A stretch of 17,396 nt of DNA from an uncultured Methylococcaceae bacterium (GCA_903903765.1 CAIVAH010000131.1:1-17396), one strand, 5' to 3'; numbered from the stretch's first letter, positions 1-7,353 are shown. The notes: a model not told the origin generated them from the letters alone. Numbers and translations are program-made.

Positions 1-106
1 AGCCATCGTGCATAACCGGGAAGGGCAGCTTTTTTTGGCTAGCGTAGTTTAGCACTTGAGCCGGCGGGTCGTAGGCCATGGCGACCGCAAGTTGAGCAGA
101 GTATTA
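1..106 (-). pseudogene. 5'-truncated fragment of a TlpA-like thioredoxin-fold protein, running off the left edge
   Basis: Read on the minus strand, this stretch encodes an open segment containing LAVAMAYDPPAQVLNYA and then KKLPFPVMHDG, which continues past position 1. Seen: the segment resembles the middle of TlpA/ResA-type membrane-anchored thiol-disulfide reductases, where an AVAM-YDPP-V--Y----LPFPV-D stretch lies after the CXXC active-site half. An in-frame TAA at 104-106 lies only nine codons before the ATG at 77-79, and I see no continuation of the family in any minus-strand frame of the AT-rich DNA to the right. The signal anchor and CXXC half therefore appear to be missing. Only the ATG at 77-79 could serve as a start, and it has no Shine-Dalgarno sequence. 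Inference: the gene lost its 5' end, or this is a contig artefact. The family match is by memory of the motif only. Confidence 0.5.
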
Positions 107-152
107 ATTAATGATAGCGCATTAATTCTTTAAAGTTTTTATGTAAAAAGTA

Positions 153-179
153 TTGTCTGTTAAGCATTTTAGTTAAAAT
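153..179 (+). promoter_or_regulatory. Weak candidate promoter for the GT2 gene
   Basis: TTGTCT at 153-158 and TAAAAT at 174-179 are separated by 15 nt, which is shorter than ideal for sigma70. They lie in a very AT-rich leader (101-213) in front of the glycosyltransferase start at 214. No better pair was visible. Confidence 0.2.
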
Positions 180-213
180 AGTCAGCTTTTTTATAGCATT
201 AAGATAGTTCACC

Positions 214-945
214 ATGAAAATTTCCGTCGTCGTCCCTGTTCACAATGAAGCTGAAAATATCACCCCCCTCATCACAGAGATTGCTAACGCACTTTGCACA
301 GCCAGCGCCTATGAAATCATCTATGTTAACGATGGCAGTAAAGATGAAACAGCGGCAATATTACAACAAGCGCTAGTAGATTTTCCGGCATTAAGAGTGC
401 TACAACATGCCAGCAGTTGCGGTCAAAGTACTGCCATTCATACAGGTGTTAAACAAGCCATTTACCCATGGATTGCAACTCTAGACGGTGATGGCCAAAA
501 TGATCCTACCGACATTCCGCATCTTTATGAAGTCTTAATTAAAGGCCGCGAAAGCCGACCTAAGTTAGCTATGGTAGCGGGCTGGCGTATTAAACGCCAT
601 GACACAGGCTGGCGTATCTTCTCTTCTAAAATTGCTAATGGCGTTCGCGCTAAGTTATTAGGCGACAATACACCAGATACGGGTTGCGGCTTAAAAGTGT
701 TTTCTAGAGACAGCTTTCTTGAACTACCTTACTTCAATCACATGCATCGGTTTTTACCAGCCTTAATATTAAGAGCCGGTGGCGAAATAATTTCTGAACC
801 AGTTCAGCATCGTTCAAGAACCATGGGCTTGTCCAAATATGGAACATTAGATAGATTATGGGCGGGAATTACTGATATCGCCGGAGTGATCTGGCTCCAA
901 AAAAGAGCCAAAATAGCCCTTATAGAAGAGATTAGGCGAAAGTAA
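214..945 (+). CDS. GT2 glycosyltransferase, polyprenyl-phosphate-mannose-synthase (DPM1)-like
   Basis: A family 2 (GT-A fold) glycosyltransferase, likely transferring a sugar from a nucleotide donor to a polyprenyl phosphate on the inner face of the cytoplasmic membrane. In its 243 aa: the N-terminal nucleotide-binding strand SVVVPVHNEAENI (4-16), VNDGSKDET (38-46), the acidic metal/donor motif DGDGQ (91-95), GWRIKRHDT (123-131), the conserved DTGCGLKVFSRDSF (155-168), and a C-terminal GLSKYGTLDRLW segment (205-216) typical of DPM1-like enzymes. There is no clear transmembrane anchor after the catalytic domain, so it is the short soluble or peripheral type. The start has only a weak Shine-Dalgarno sequence. 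It converges on galU across a terminator, and manC beyond galU makes GDP-mannose, so mannose is a plausible substrate. The sugar is inferred, not seen; glucose or another hexose would also fit. Confidence 0.8.
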   Translation: MKISVVVPVHNEAENITPLITEIANALCTASAYEIIYVNDGSKDETAAILQQALVDFPALRVLQHASSCGQSTAIHTGVKQAIYPWIATLDGDGQNDPTDIPHLYEVLIKGRESRPKLAMVAGWRIKRHDTGWRIFSSKIANGVRAKLLGDNTPDTGCGLKVFSRDSFLELPYFNHMHRFLPALILRAGGEIISEPVQHRSRTMGLSKYGTLDRLWAGITDIAGVIWLQKRAKIALIEEIRRK

Positions 946-975
946 ACCATTAACATTTTCCAACTAATTACTAAA

Positions 976-1009
976 AAAACCCTTTAAACGAAACCGCTTA
1001 AAGGGTTTT
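976..1009. terminator. Bidirectional Rho-independent terminator between GT2 and galU
   Basis: A perfect 12-bp inverted repeat, AAAACCCTTTAA at 976-987 and TTAAAGGGTTTT at 998-1009, encloses a 10-nt loop. The AT-rich flanks give a U-run in both directions (TTTTA on the plus strand; the A7 tract at 973-979 reads as T7 on the minus strand). It sits between two convergent genes and can serve both. Confidence 0.85.
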
Positions 1010-1071
1010 ATAGCTTAGAACTATCGATTTAGTGTAACGATGTTAACTACAACTCATCAGCAATAAATGTA

Positions 1072-1953
1072 TTAAAATTTACTGACTAAATCTTTAAGAT
1101 AAGCCTTAAAATTATGTTTTAATTCCGCATTCAATAAAGCTAATTCAACATTAGCCACTAAAAATCCTAATTTAGCCCCACAGTCATAACGCTTACCTTC
1201 AAATTCATAAGCCAACACAGTTTCATCATTCATTAAATCAGCAATTGCATCGGTTAATTGAATTTCACCACCCGCACCGCGACCCGTGTTTTTTATTTTA
1301 TCAAAAATAGCTGGCGTTAAAATATACCGCCCCACTACCGCCAAGTTTGATGGAGCTACTTCTGGTTTTGGCTTTTCAACAATCACATCTATTTTTGCAT
1401 ACTTCTCAGTGGTCTCTGGTGTTTTTACAATACCATAACTCCCTGTATCGGCCGGATTAACGCGCTCCACACCAAGAATTGAGGTTTGTTTCTCTGCAAA
1501 CAACTCTACCATTTGCGACATACACCCTCGGGCCCCATCTTCAACCATATCATCTGGCAGGATAACAGCGAAAGGCTCATCGCCAATAACCGGTCTTGCA
1601 CAATTAACCGCATGACCTAAACCTAAAGCTTCTGCTTGTCTGATAAACACAAAAGACACATTAGGTGGCACAATGCCTTTAAGAATAGCTAATAATTCAG
1701 TTTTATTTTTAGCTTCTAATTCGCTTTCTAACTCATGGGCTTTATCAAAGTGATCGATAATCACATTTTTACTACGTGAAGTAATAAATATCATGGTATC
1801 AATACCAGCAGCGACAGCTTCTTCTACGGCGTATTGAATTAATGGTTTATCGACAACAGGTAACATTTCCTTTGCTATGGCTTTTGTAGCTGGCAAGAAT
1901 CGAGTACCCAAACCAGCAACAGGAAAAACAGCTTTTGTAACTTTTTGACTCAT
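1072..1953 (-). CDS. galU: UTP--glucose-1-phosphate uridylyltransferase
   Basis: Cytoplasmic enzyme making UDP-glucose and pyrophosphate from UTP and glucose-1-phosphate, for lipopolysaccharide, exopolysaccharide or trehalose synthesis. The 293 aa match the family's usual length. The N-terminus carries the nucleotidyltransferase signature PVAGLGTRFLPATKAIAKEM (11-30), followed by LPVVDKPLIQY (31-41). Further in are AVILPDDMV, VVGRYILTP and the GGEIQLTDAI motif, all typical of bacterial GalU. The start is supported by AAGGAAA about 7 nt upstream of the ATG. It lies 35 nt downstream of manC on the same strand and so is probably the second gene of a two-gene operon, ending at the shared terminator near 976-1009. 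Nothing looks damaged. Confidence 0.95.
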   Translation of the reverse strand: MSQKVTKAVFPVAGLGTRFLPATKAIAKEMLPVVDKPLIQYAVEEAVAAGIDTMIFITSRSKNVIIDHFDKAHELESELEAKNKTELLAILKGIVPPNVSFVFIRQAEALGLGHAVNCARPVIGDEPFAVILPDDMVEDGARGCMSQMVELFAEKQTSILGVERVNPADTGSYGIVKTPETTEKYAKIDVIVEKPKPEVAPSNLAVVGRYILTPAIFDKIKNTGRGAGGEIQLTDAIADLMNDETVLAYEFEGKRYDCGAKLGFLVANVELALLNAELKHNFKAYLKDLVSKF

Positions 1954-1988
1954 AGTATTTCCTTGTGTAAATAAATTTTATGATTAGT

Positions 1989-3389
1989 TTAAACGCGTCC
2001 GTATTGATCATTAAGGCGAATAATATCATCTTCGCCTAGATAACTACCAGACTGCACTTCGACAATTTCTAAAGGAATAACGCCTGGATTTTCTAAACAA
2101 TGCACAATTCCTAATGGAATATAAGTTGACTCGTTTTCTGAAATCAAAATTTGTTCATCTCCTTTGGTAATTAAAGCCGTACCTTTAACGACCACCCAGT
2201 GCTCCGCACGATGGTGATGCTTTTGTAAAGACAGTTTAGCTCCCGGCTTAACAACAATACGTTTAGTTTGGTGACGTTCACCAGTATCTACTAGATCATA
2301 ATGCCCCCAAGGCCGGTAAGCTTTCCGATGAATATCGGCCTCACAACGACTTTGGGCTTTTAATTGATCTACAATATCTTTAACATCCTGCACCCGATCT
2401 TTAGCGGCAATCATGACCGCGTCATCAGTCTCTACGATAATGACATTATCCAAACCCACCACCGTTACCAACTTACTGTGCGCATGAATAAAAGAGTTGC
2501 GCGTATCAACCGTTAACACATCACCCATAATGGCATTGCCCGCTGCATCTTTTTCAGTCACATCCCACAAAGCAGACCAAGAACCCACATCATTCCAAGC
2601 AGCATCCATAGGAATAACTACGGCTTTAGTGGTTTTTTCCATAACCGCATAATCGATAGAATCAGAAGGACAAGACGCAAATATATCTTTATCTAAACGC
2701 ACAAAATCCATGTCAATTTGCGCCGTTTTAAGTGCTTGCTCACACTTTTCCAACATGTCTGGATTAAACTTTTGCAATTCACTTAAAAAACTACTGGCTT
2801 TAAAGGCAAACATACCACTATTCCAATAATAATCTCCACTCTCAAGATAAGCTTTTGCCGTTTCTAAGTTGGGTTTTTCCACAAAAGAAGCCACTTTATA
2901 AGCAGCATCTACCGCTTCTGTTGAGCGTTTAATGTAACCATAGCCAGTTTCTGGCTCGGTAGGCACTATACCAAAGGTTACTAAATATCCCTGCTCTGCC
3001 AATAACTTAGCCTGATTTACTGCATTTTGAAACGCAGGAACATTTTCTATCACATGATCAGCAGGCAGTATCAATAACACATCTTCTGCTGAAGATGCCG
3101 TTAAAGCTGCCAAAGTCACAGCAGGCGCAGTATTTCTACCTAATGGTTCTAAAATGATAGCGGCAGGAATGACATCAATCTCTCTTAACTGTTCCGCCAT
3201 CATAAAACGATGATCTTCATTACATACTGCAATAGGTGCTTTCAAACCATTAATACCCCTTAACCGTAATAAGGTTTCTTGGATCATAGTGTTATCTGAT
3301 ACGAGAGGTAAAAACTGTTTTGGGTAATGTCTACGTGAAAGTGGCCATAAGCGTGTTCCAGAGCCACCTGATAAGATAACAGGGATCAT
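1989..3389 (-). CDS. manC: Bifunctional mannose-1-phosphate guanylyltransferase / mannose-6-phosphate isomerase (type II)
   Basis: Makes GDP-mannose (GTP plus mannose-1-phosphate) in the N-terminal domain and interconverts fructose-6-P and mannose-6-P in the C-terminal cupin. Seen in 466 aa, the usual length: the pyrophosphorylase signature SGGSGTRLWPLSRRHYPKQF (7-26), EPLGRNTAPA (81-90), LPADHVI (108-114), FVEKP (169-173) and WNSGMF (189-194). The type II isomerase cupin has QKHHHRAEHW (389-398) and IPLGIVHCLEN (424-434), with His residues that bind metal in the family, and ends in EVQSGSYLGEDDIIR. The gene is first in an operon with galU and has a SD-like AAGGA about 10 nt before the ATG. 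No phosphomannomutase (algC/manB), needed to link the two reactions, is in the window. The names algA, cpsB and xanB are also used for this enzyme type. Confidence 0.93.
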   Translation of the reverse strand: MIPVILSGGSGTRLWPLSRRHYPKQFLPLVSDNTMIQETLLRLRGINGLKAPIAVCNEDHRFMMAEQLREIDVIPAAIILEPLGRNTAPAVTLAALTASSAEDVLLILPADHVIENVPAFQNAVNQAKLLAEQGYLVTFGIVPTEPETGYGYIKRSTEAVDAAYKVASFVEKPNLETAKAYLESGDYYWNSGMFAFKASSFLSELQKFNPDMLEKCEQALKTAQIDMDFVRLDKDIFASCPSDSIDYAVMEKTTKAVVIPMDAAWNDVGSWSALWDVTEKDAAGNAIMGDVLTVDTRNSFIHAHSKLVTVVGLDNVIIVETDDAVMIAAKDRVQDVKDIVDQLKAQSRCEADIHRKAYRPWGHYDLVDTGERHQTKRIVVKPGAKLSLQKHHHRAEHWVVVKGTALITKGDEQILISENESTYIPLGIVHCLENPGVIPLEIVEVQSGSYLGEDDIIRLNDQYGRV

Positions 3390-3444
3390 AGGTTTATTTT
3401 CCTTAGAGAGAATTTCATTAAATGTGTTTAGTCTTATACTATCA

Positions 3445-3473
3445 CTTATATATTACATGAGAATTTATTTCAA
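3445..3473 (-). promoter_or_regulatory. Candidate sigma70 promoter of the manC-galU operon
   Basis: On the minus strand, TTGAAA (3468-3473) and TATAAG (3445-3450) are separated by exactly 17 nt, about 55 nt upstream of the manC ATG. It lies in the 202-bp spacer shared with the divergent AI-2E gene. Confidence 0.45.
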
Positions 3474-3483
3474 TTATTGCCTT

Positions 3484-3511
3484 TTGTGATCAAAGCTAAA
3501 ATTTCTATTCT
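3484..3511 (+). promoter_or_regulatory. Weak candidate promoter of the AI-2E family gene
   Basis: TTGTGA at 3484-3489 and TATTCT at 3506-3511 with a 16-nt spacer lie about 80 nt upstream of the start codon at 3592. A TATAAA box at 3544-3549 is nearer but has no partner -35 hexamer. Confidence 0.25.
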
Positions 3512-3591
3512 GTAACAAATTATATCCAGCCCCCTACATTAACTATAAAATAGCCAAAGAAAAAATAATAACAAATCTTAAGATCACCTCA

Positions 3592-4683
3592 ATGACAACA
3601 ACTAGCTCCGTCAATATGCGTTTATTCTCTAACTCTTTTAAACGCTTTATGCCTAACTCTCAAGCTGTTTCTTTAGCAATGATTCTAGTCGTTGGTTTTG
3701 CGCTAATTTATTCATTATCAAATATCCTGATGCCAGTCTTTGCATCTGTGGTAATCGCATACTTACTAGAAGGATTGGCCAGCAAAATTGAACAACTAGG
3801 TGTGCGTCGTCTAATTGCAGTTTACTTGGTGTTTACCTGTTTTATGACATGCTTAGGTTTTCTATTATTTTACTTAATGCCGCTCGTTTCTCAACAAGCG
3901 ATTGAATTGATACAACACATACCTGAAATCCTAAATCGCACCCAAAAAGGTATCATGCGCTTACCGGAGATGTATCCCAAATTAATCTCAGAAAATAAAA
4001 TTCAACAAATTATGCTGGCCATCCAACAAGAACTTCTTACCTATGGTCAAAATGTTCTATCAATGTCAGCAGCCTCTGTTGTAGGCATAGCCAGCGCCTT
4101 AATCTATTTATTTTTAGTACCGATGATGGTGTTTTTTTGCTTAAAAGACAAAACCATTTTGATCAGCTGGTTTTTACAATTTATGCCTAAAGATAGAAAC
4201 TTAACAGTTAGAGTATGGAATGAAGTTGATATGCAAATGGGTAACTATGTGCGCGGTAAGTTTTCTGAAATATTTATATTGTGGTTTGTCAGCTATATTA
4301 CTTTTGCGACCATGGATTTAAATTATGCCATGTTATTAGCTGTACTAATGGGCTTACAGGTTATTATTCCTTACATCGGCGCGACATTAGTCACCTTCCC
4401 AGTCTTGAGCGTAGCTTATTTTCAATGGGGCTTTAACGGAGATGAATTTATGTACATCGTGATTGCTTATTCTATTATTCAAGCCCTAGATGGTGTGGTT
4501 TTAGTTCCTGTGCTTTTCTCTGAAGCCGTTAACCTACATGCCATTGCTATCATCATCGCTATATTATTTTTTGGCGGGCTCTGGGGATTTTGGGGCGTTT
4601 TCTTTGCCATTCCCCTAGCAACTGTTGTTAAAGCTGTCCTAACGGCTTGGCCACGCCTAGGTGATGATAATTTAGTAACTTAA
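3592..4683 (+). CDS. AI-2E/PerM (YdiK-like) family transporter
   Basis: A polytopic inner-membrane protein of the AI-2E transporter family. Members have been linked to autoinducer-2 export or Na+/H+ exchange, but most, including this one, have no proven substrate. Its 363 aa show the family layout. Two hydrophobic segments (about 26-60) are followed by a pair near 73-98, then an amphipathic stretch (100-155) that is normally the large soluble insertion. A hydrophobic stretch lies at 162-183, followed by VDMQMGNYVRGKF (212-224), and several helices continue to the C-terminus with IPYIGA (259-264) and LWGFWGVFFAIPLAT (330-344). The chosen ATG has a poor Shine-Dalgarno sequence; an internal ATG eight codons on is possible. 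It stands alone, divergent from manC, and nothing nearby suggests a quorum-sensing role. Confidence 0.82.
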   Translation: MTTTSSVNMRLFSNSFKRFMPNSQAVSLAMILVVGFALIYSLSNILMPVFASVVIAYLLEGLASKIEQLGVRRLIAVYLVFTCFMTCLGFLLFYLMPLVSQQAIELIQHIPEILNRTQKGIMRLPEMYPKLISENKIQQIMLAIQQELLTYGQNVLSMSAASVVGIASALIYLFLVPMMVFFCLKDKTILISWFLQFMPKDRNLTVRVWNEVDMQMGNYVRGKFSEIFILWFVSYITFATMDLNYAMLLAVLMGLQVIIPYIGATLVTFPVLSVAYFQWGFNGDEFMYIVIAYSIIQALDGVVLVPVLFSEAVNLHAIAIIIAILFFGGLWGFWGVFFAIPLATVVKAVLTAWPRLGDDNLVT

Positions 4684-4857
4684 GCTTAGGTCGGTTGGAA
4701 CTCTGCTTCTACTTCAAAAGTATGATTGTCTTCTTACAATATTGGTTTGTAATTACATCTTAAACAGCTCGCGTGTAGCAGTTATGTGTAGCAATTGACT
4801 AAAATAAGCAATGTATTTGACTTTTAAGTTTCAAAAGTCAATACTTTAACGATAAGT
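4684..4857. other. Non-coding spacer between the AI-2E gene and tRNA-Ser
   Basis: This is an AT-rich stretch with no credible ORF. It holds a short direct repeat, GTGTAGCA at 4773-4780 and 4786-4793 (13-nt period), and the hairpin at 4817-4841. No strong terminator for the AI-2E gene was seen; ATTGT/ACAAT around 4728-4742 is too weak to call. Confidence 0.5.
4817..4841 (-). terminator. Hairpin just downstream of tRNA-Ser, probable transcript end
   Basis: A perfect 9-bp inverted repeat (TTGACTTTT at 4817-4825, AAAAGTCAA at 4833-4841) with a 7-nt loop lies 16 nt past the encoded CCA end of the tRNA on the minus strand. It has no clear U-run in either direction, so it may be an imperfect terminator or a processing or decay-blocking hairpin. 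Confidence 0.4.
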
Positions 4858-4945
4858 TGGCGGAGAAAGAGGGATTCGAACCCTCGATACGTTGCCGTAT
4901 ACACACTTTCCAGGCGTGCGCCATCGACCACTCGGCCATCTCTCC
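4858..4945 (-). tRNA. tRNA-Ser, anticodon GGA
   Basis: An 88-nt class II tRNA including the encoded CCA (4858-4860 as TGG on the plus strand). The acceptor stem GGAGAGA pairs with TTTCTCC (one G-U pair) and the discriminator base is G. The anticodon arm CACGC-CTGGAAA-GTGTG places anticodon GGA at 4909-4911, reading UCC and UCU codons. A long variable arm of serine type follows, and the T arm has GGTTCGAATCC. All arms are intact. It is a single gene with no neighbouring tRNA and no visible integrase or attachment-site duplication beside it. Confidence 0.96.
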
Positions 4946-4978
4946 TGCTATACTTATGCCTTATTTCGACAACCTATT

Positions 4979-5007
4979 AGAATAAACTAGATTATATTAG
5001 CTTGCAA
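4979..5007 (-). promoter_or_regulatory. Candidate promoter of tRNA-Ser
   Basis: On the minus strand TTGCAA (5002-5007) and TATTCT (4979-4984) are separated by 17 nt and end about 34 nt before the mature tRNA 5' end, leaving a short leader for RNase P removal. Confidence 0.4.
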
Positions 5008-5038
5008 TATAATAATTCCAAATTTTGATCGTAAAATC

Positions 5039-5058
5039 TGCTCGAACACAATCGAGCA
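5039..5058. repeat. Perfect inverted repeat upstream of the NspC-like gene
   Basis: TGCTCGA at 5039-5045 and TCGAGCA at 5052-5058 are exact reverse complements around a 6-nt centre, about 61 nt before the ATG at 5120. It is GC-richer than its surroundings. It could be an operator for a dimeric regulator or a leader hairpin; no U-run follows, so it is not a terminator. Confidence 0.45.
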
Positions 5059-5119
5059 TAGTAAGGTGCATTGTTATTAGCTAATTCACTTAGATAAAAC
5101 CCTAAACAAAAACCAATAA

Positions 5120-6262
5120 ATGGACTTTCAACACCTCAAAGATAAAATCGACAGCTCACCAGCATTTGTGATCGATACAGATGCCGTAAAAAAAAACTTA
5201 GCAACTTTAGAGTCCATTAGACAGCAATCTGGCTGCAAGATTTTATATTCTATCAAAGCATTACCACTCTCATGCGTATTACAACCTATTCAAGCTTTTG
5301 TTGATGGTTTTTCAGTAAGTTCCTTATTTGAAGCGCAATTAGCGACTGAAATTTTAAAAGACCAAGGTAGTCTGCATTTAACGACACCCGGTTTAAGACC
5401 TGATGAATGGAGCACTTTATCCACATTACTAAGCCACATCAGTTTTAATTCATTAACTCAATATCAGCACTTTTTAGCATTAAACTCAACTTTAACTAAC
5501 ATTGGCTTGCGAGTTAACCCTAAGTTATCTTTTGTTAATGATTTACGCTATGATCCTTGCCGACCTCATTCTAAACTCGGTGTTGATATTGATATCCTAT
5601 GGCAAGCTAATATCCTTAAAGACCTTAAAGGCTTACATATCCACAACGTTTTTTCTGCTACAGACTATACACCTGTCATTAAAACCATCGAAAAACTCCG
5701 CCATTACTTTGGCAAACAATTGGCACACTTAGACTGGCTAAATTTGGGCGGTGGTTATTTATTTAACGAAATAAAACATCATGCCGATTTTATTAACTTA
5801 ATCACTGCACTTAAACAAGACTATGATCTGAATATCTTTATAGAACCAGGAAAAGCCTTAGTGGATAGCGCAGGCTACCTTTTAACAACCGTGTTAGATT
5901 GCTTTATAAGTGACGGTAAGACAGTGGCGATTTTAGACACTTCAGTAAATCATCACCCAGAAGTTTTTGAATATCAAAAAAAACTTGAATTGCACGAACA
6001 CCAATGCACCGCTAAACACAGCATTATTTTAGCGGGTAGCAGTTGTTTATCAGGTGATATCTTTGGTGAATATCAATTTACCCAACCATTATGTGTGGGC
6101 GATAAATTGGTCTTTAAAAATGTTGGTGCATACAGTTTAATCAAAGCTAACCGATTTAATGGCTATAATTTGCCCAGTATTTACAGTTATCAAAATTCAC
6201 AACTTAAAAAAGAAAAACAAGACCATTATGCCGACTATCGTCAGCAATGGTATCTAAATTAA
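5120..6262 (+). CDS. NspC-like PLP-dependent (alanine racemase-fold) decarboxylase
   Basis: A fold-type III PLP enzyme most like carboxynorspermidine/carboxyspermidine decarboxylase. Seen in 380 aa: YSIKALPL (43-50) with the likely PLP lysine K46, GFSVSSLFEAQLA (63-75), CRPHSKLGV (147-155), NLGGGY (208-213), EPGKALVDSAG (242-252), LAGSSCLSGDIFGEY (304-318) with the catalytic-type Cys310 and nearby Asp313, and AYSLIKANRFNGYNLPSI (337-354). The last motif is the NspC-type FNG-LPSI tail. It departs from typical NspC in the EPGKAL region, which is closer to diaminopimelate decarboxylase. No carboxynorspermidine dehydrogenase gene is nearby, so the substrate is unproven. The start has no good Shine-Dalgarno sequence. 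It is followed 27 nt later by an oxidoreductase, probably in the same operon. Confidence 0.7.
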   Translation: MDFQHLKDKIDSSPAFVIDTDAVKKNLATLESIRQQSGCKILYSIKALPLSCVLQPIQAFVDGFSVSSLFEAQLATEILKDQGSLHLTTPGLRPDEWSTLSTLLSHISFNSLTQYQHFLALNSTLTNIGLRVNPKLSFVNDLRYDPCRPHSKLGVDIDILWQANILKDLKGLHIHNVFSATDYTPVIKTIEKLRHYFGKQLAHLDWLNLGGGYLFNEIKHHADFINLITALKQDYDLNIFIEPGKALVDSAGYLLTTVLDCFISDGKTVAILDTSVNHHPEVFEYQKKLELHEHQCTAKHSIILAGSSCLSGDIFGEYQFTQPLCVGDKLVFKNVGAYSLIKANRFNGYNLPSIYSYQNSQLKKEKQDHYADYRQQWYLN

Positions 6263-6289
6263 TGCTAGACATGCAGAAGGATAAAAATC

Positions 6290-7294
6290 ATGAAAGCTAT
6301 ATTAATGACGGCTACCGGTTCTGCCACCACGCTTAGCTACCAAGACATTGCCGAACCAAAAATCAACACAACCACTCAAGTTAAAGTTAAATTACTAGCC
6401 GCAGGCATTAATCCTGTTGATACAAAAGTAAGACGTCACGGGGTTTTTTATCCCATACCTTTACCAACAATCTTAGGCTGCGATGGCGCTGGAGTTATTG
6501 TTGAAACAGGTACAGATGTTAAAGGCTTTAAACTTGGCGATCTTGTATGGTTTTGTAACGGTGGTTTGGGGCGTGAACAAGGCAATTATGCCGAATACAC
6601 TGTACTTGATGAACGCTGGTTAAGTTTTAGCCCAAGCAACTTCTCACCTATTGAAGCGGCCGCAGCACCCTTGGTTTTAATCACCGCCTGGGGCGCTTTA
6701 TTCAGTAAAGGGCAATTACAAGCAGGACAAACCGTTTTAATTACTGCCGGTGCCGGTGGTGTTGGTCATGTCGCTATACAATTGGCCAAAATTAAAGGTG
6801 CACGTGTAATTGCAACCGTTAGTTCAGAAAAAAAAGCCGAGTTTGCTAAAAGCCTAGGCGCTGATGAAACCATTATTTATCATCCTGATGGTTTTGCTGA
6901 ACAAGTTAAACATCTAACTGCAGGCAAAGGTGCTGATTTAACGATTGATACCGTTGGCCCTGAAGTATTTAAAGAAAGTATTGCGGCCACTGCACATTTT
7001 GGTCGGCTTATAACCCTATTGGATCCTGGCAAAATAGATTTAACTGAAGCCAGATTACGCAACTTACTGATTGGTTTCGAATTGATGTTGACACCCATGC
7101 TGAGAGACTTAGAGGAAGCAAGAAATGAACATACTGCTATCTTAAATCAATGCAAACAATGGGCTGAACAAGGCTTATTAACAGTGTATGTGAGTCAAAC
7201 ATTACCCTTAAAAGAAGCCAACATTGCCCATGAACTCATTGAAACCGGCCATACCATCGGAAAAATTGTACTATCCATCAATGAGTCTAATTAA
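6290..7294 (+). CDS. Medium-chain dehydrogenase/reductase, NADPH:quinone-reductase-like
   Basis: A cytoplasmic NAD(P)H-dependent oxidoreductase of the MDR superfamily. Its 334 aa show the GroES-like N-terminal domain with AAGINPVDTKVRRHG (37-51) and LGCDGAGVI (62-70), then the Rossmann domain with the AGAGGVGHVAIQLAK motif (153-167) and a LGADETI segment (189-195). The NPVDTK pattern, and the lack of a catalytic-zinc Cys-His set, place it with zeta-crystallin/quinone oxidoreductases rather than zinc alcohol dehydrogenases. AAGGA a short distance upstream supports the ATG. It sits 27 nt after the NspC-like decarboxylase, so the two may be co-transcribed, but such reductases are common and promiscuous and no shared pathway can be read from sequence. 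The physiological substrate is unknown. Confidence 0.85.
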   Translation: MKAILMTATGSATTLSYQDIAEPKINTTTQVKVKLLAAGINPVDTKVRRHGVFYPIPLPTILGCDGAGVIVETGTDVKGFKLGDLVWFCNGGLGREQGNYAEYTVLDERWLSFSPSNFSPIEAAAAPLVLITAWGALFSKGQLQAGQTVLITAGAGGVGHVAIQLAKIKGARVIATVSSEKKAEFAKSLGADETIIYHPDGFAEQVKHLTAGKGADLTIDTVGPEVFKESIAATAHFGRLITLLDPGKIDLTEARLRNLLIGFELMLTPMLRDLEEARNEHTAILNQCKQWAEQGLLTVYVSQTLPLKEANIAHELIETGHTIGKIVLSINESN

Positions 7295-7311
7295 TCACTA
7301 TTAATAGTAGG

Positions 7312-7317
7312 TATAAT
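7312..7317 (+). promoter_or_regulatory. Possible -10 box for the PBP1b-lolA-rarA run
   Basis: An exact TATAAT lies 36 nt before the ATG at 7354, in the 59-nt gap after the reductase gene. No convincing -35 hexamer is found (TTAATC at 7291-7296, spacing 15). A 12-bp palindrome, ACTATTAATAGT at 7297-7308, lies just upstream and could be a regulator site. Confidence 0.3.
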
Positions 7318-7353
7318 AGGCTTATAGTTAATTGCTAGCTAAGATTGACAGTA

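Noticed and set aside
1847..2029. 60-aa minus-strand ORF across the manC-galU junction
   Set aside because: It lies in another frame over the start of galU and the end of manC, both well supported, and its sequence is not protein-like.
3483..3500. CRP-like TGTGATC upstream of the AI-2E gene
   Set aside because: Only the left half-site matches; the right half (TCACA) is absent.
4773..4793. Direct repeat GTGTAGCA twice, considered as a regulatory iteron
   Set aside because: Only two short copies occur, with no promoter or regulator linked to them.
4858..4945. tRNA-Ser as an integration site for a mobile element
   Set aside because: No integrase, no duplicated tRNA 3' end and no accessory genes were seen on either side.
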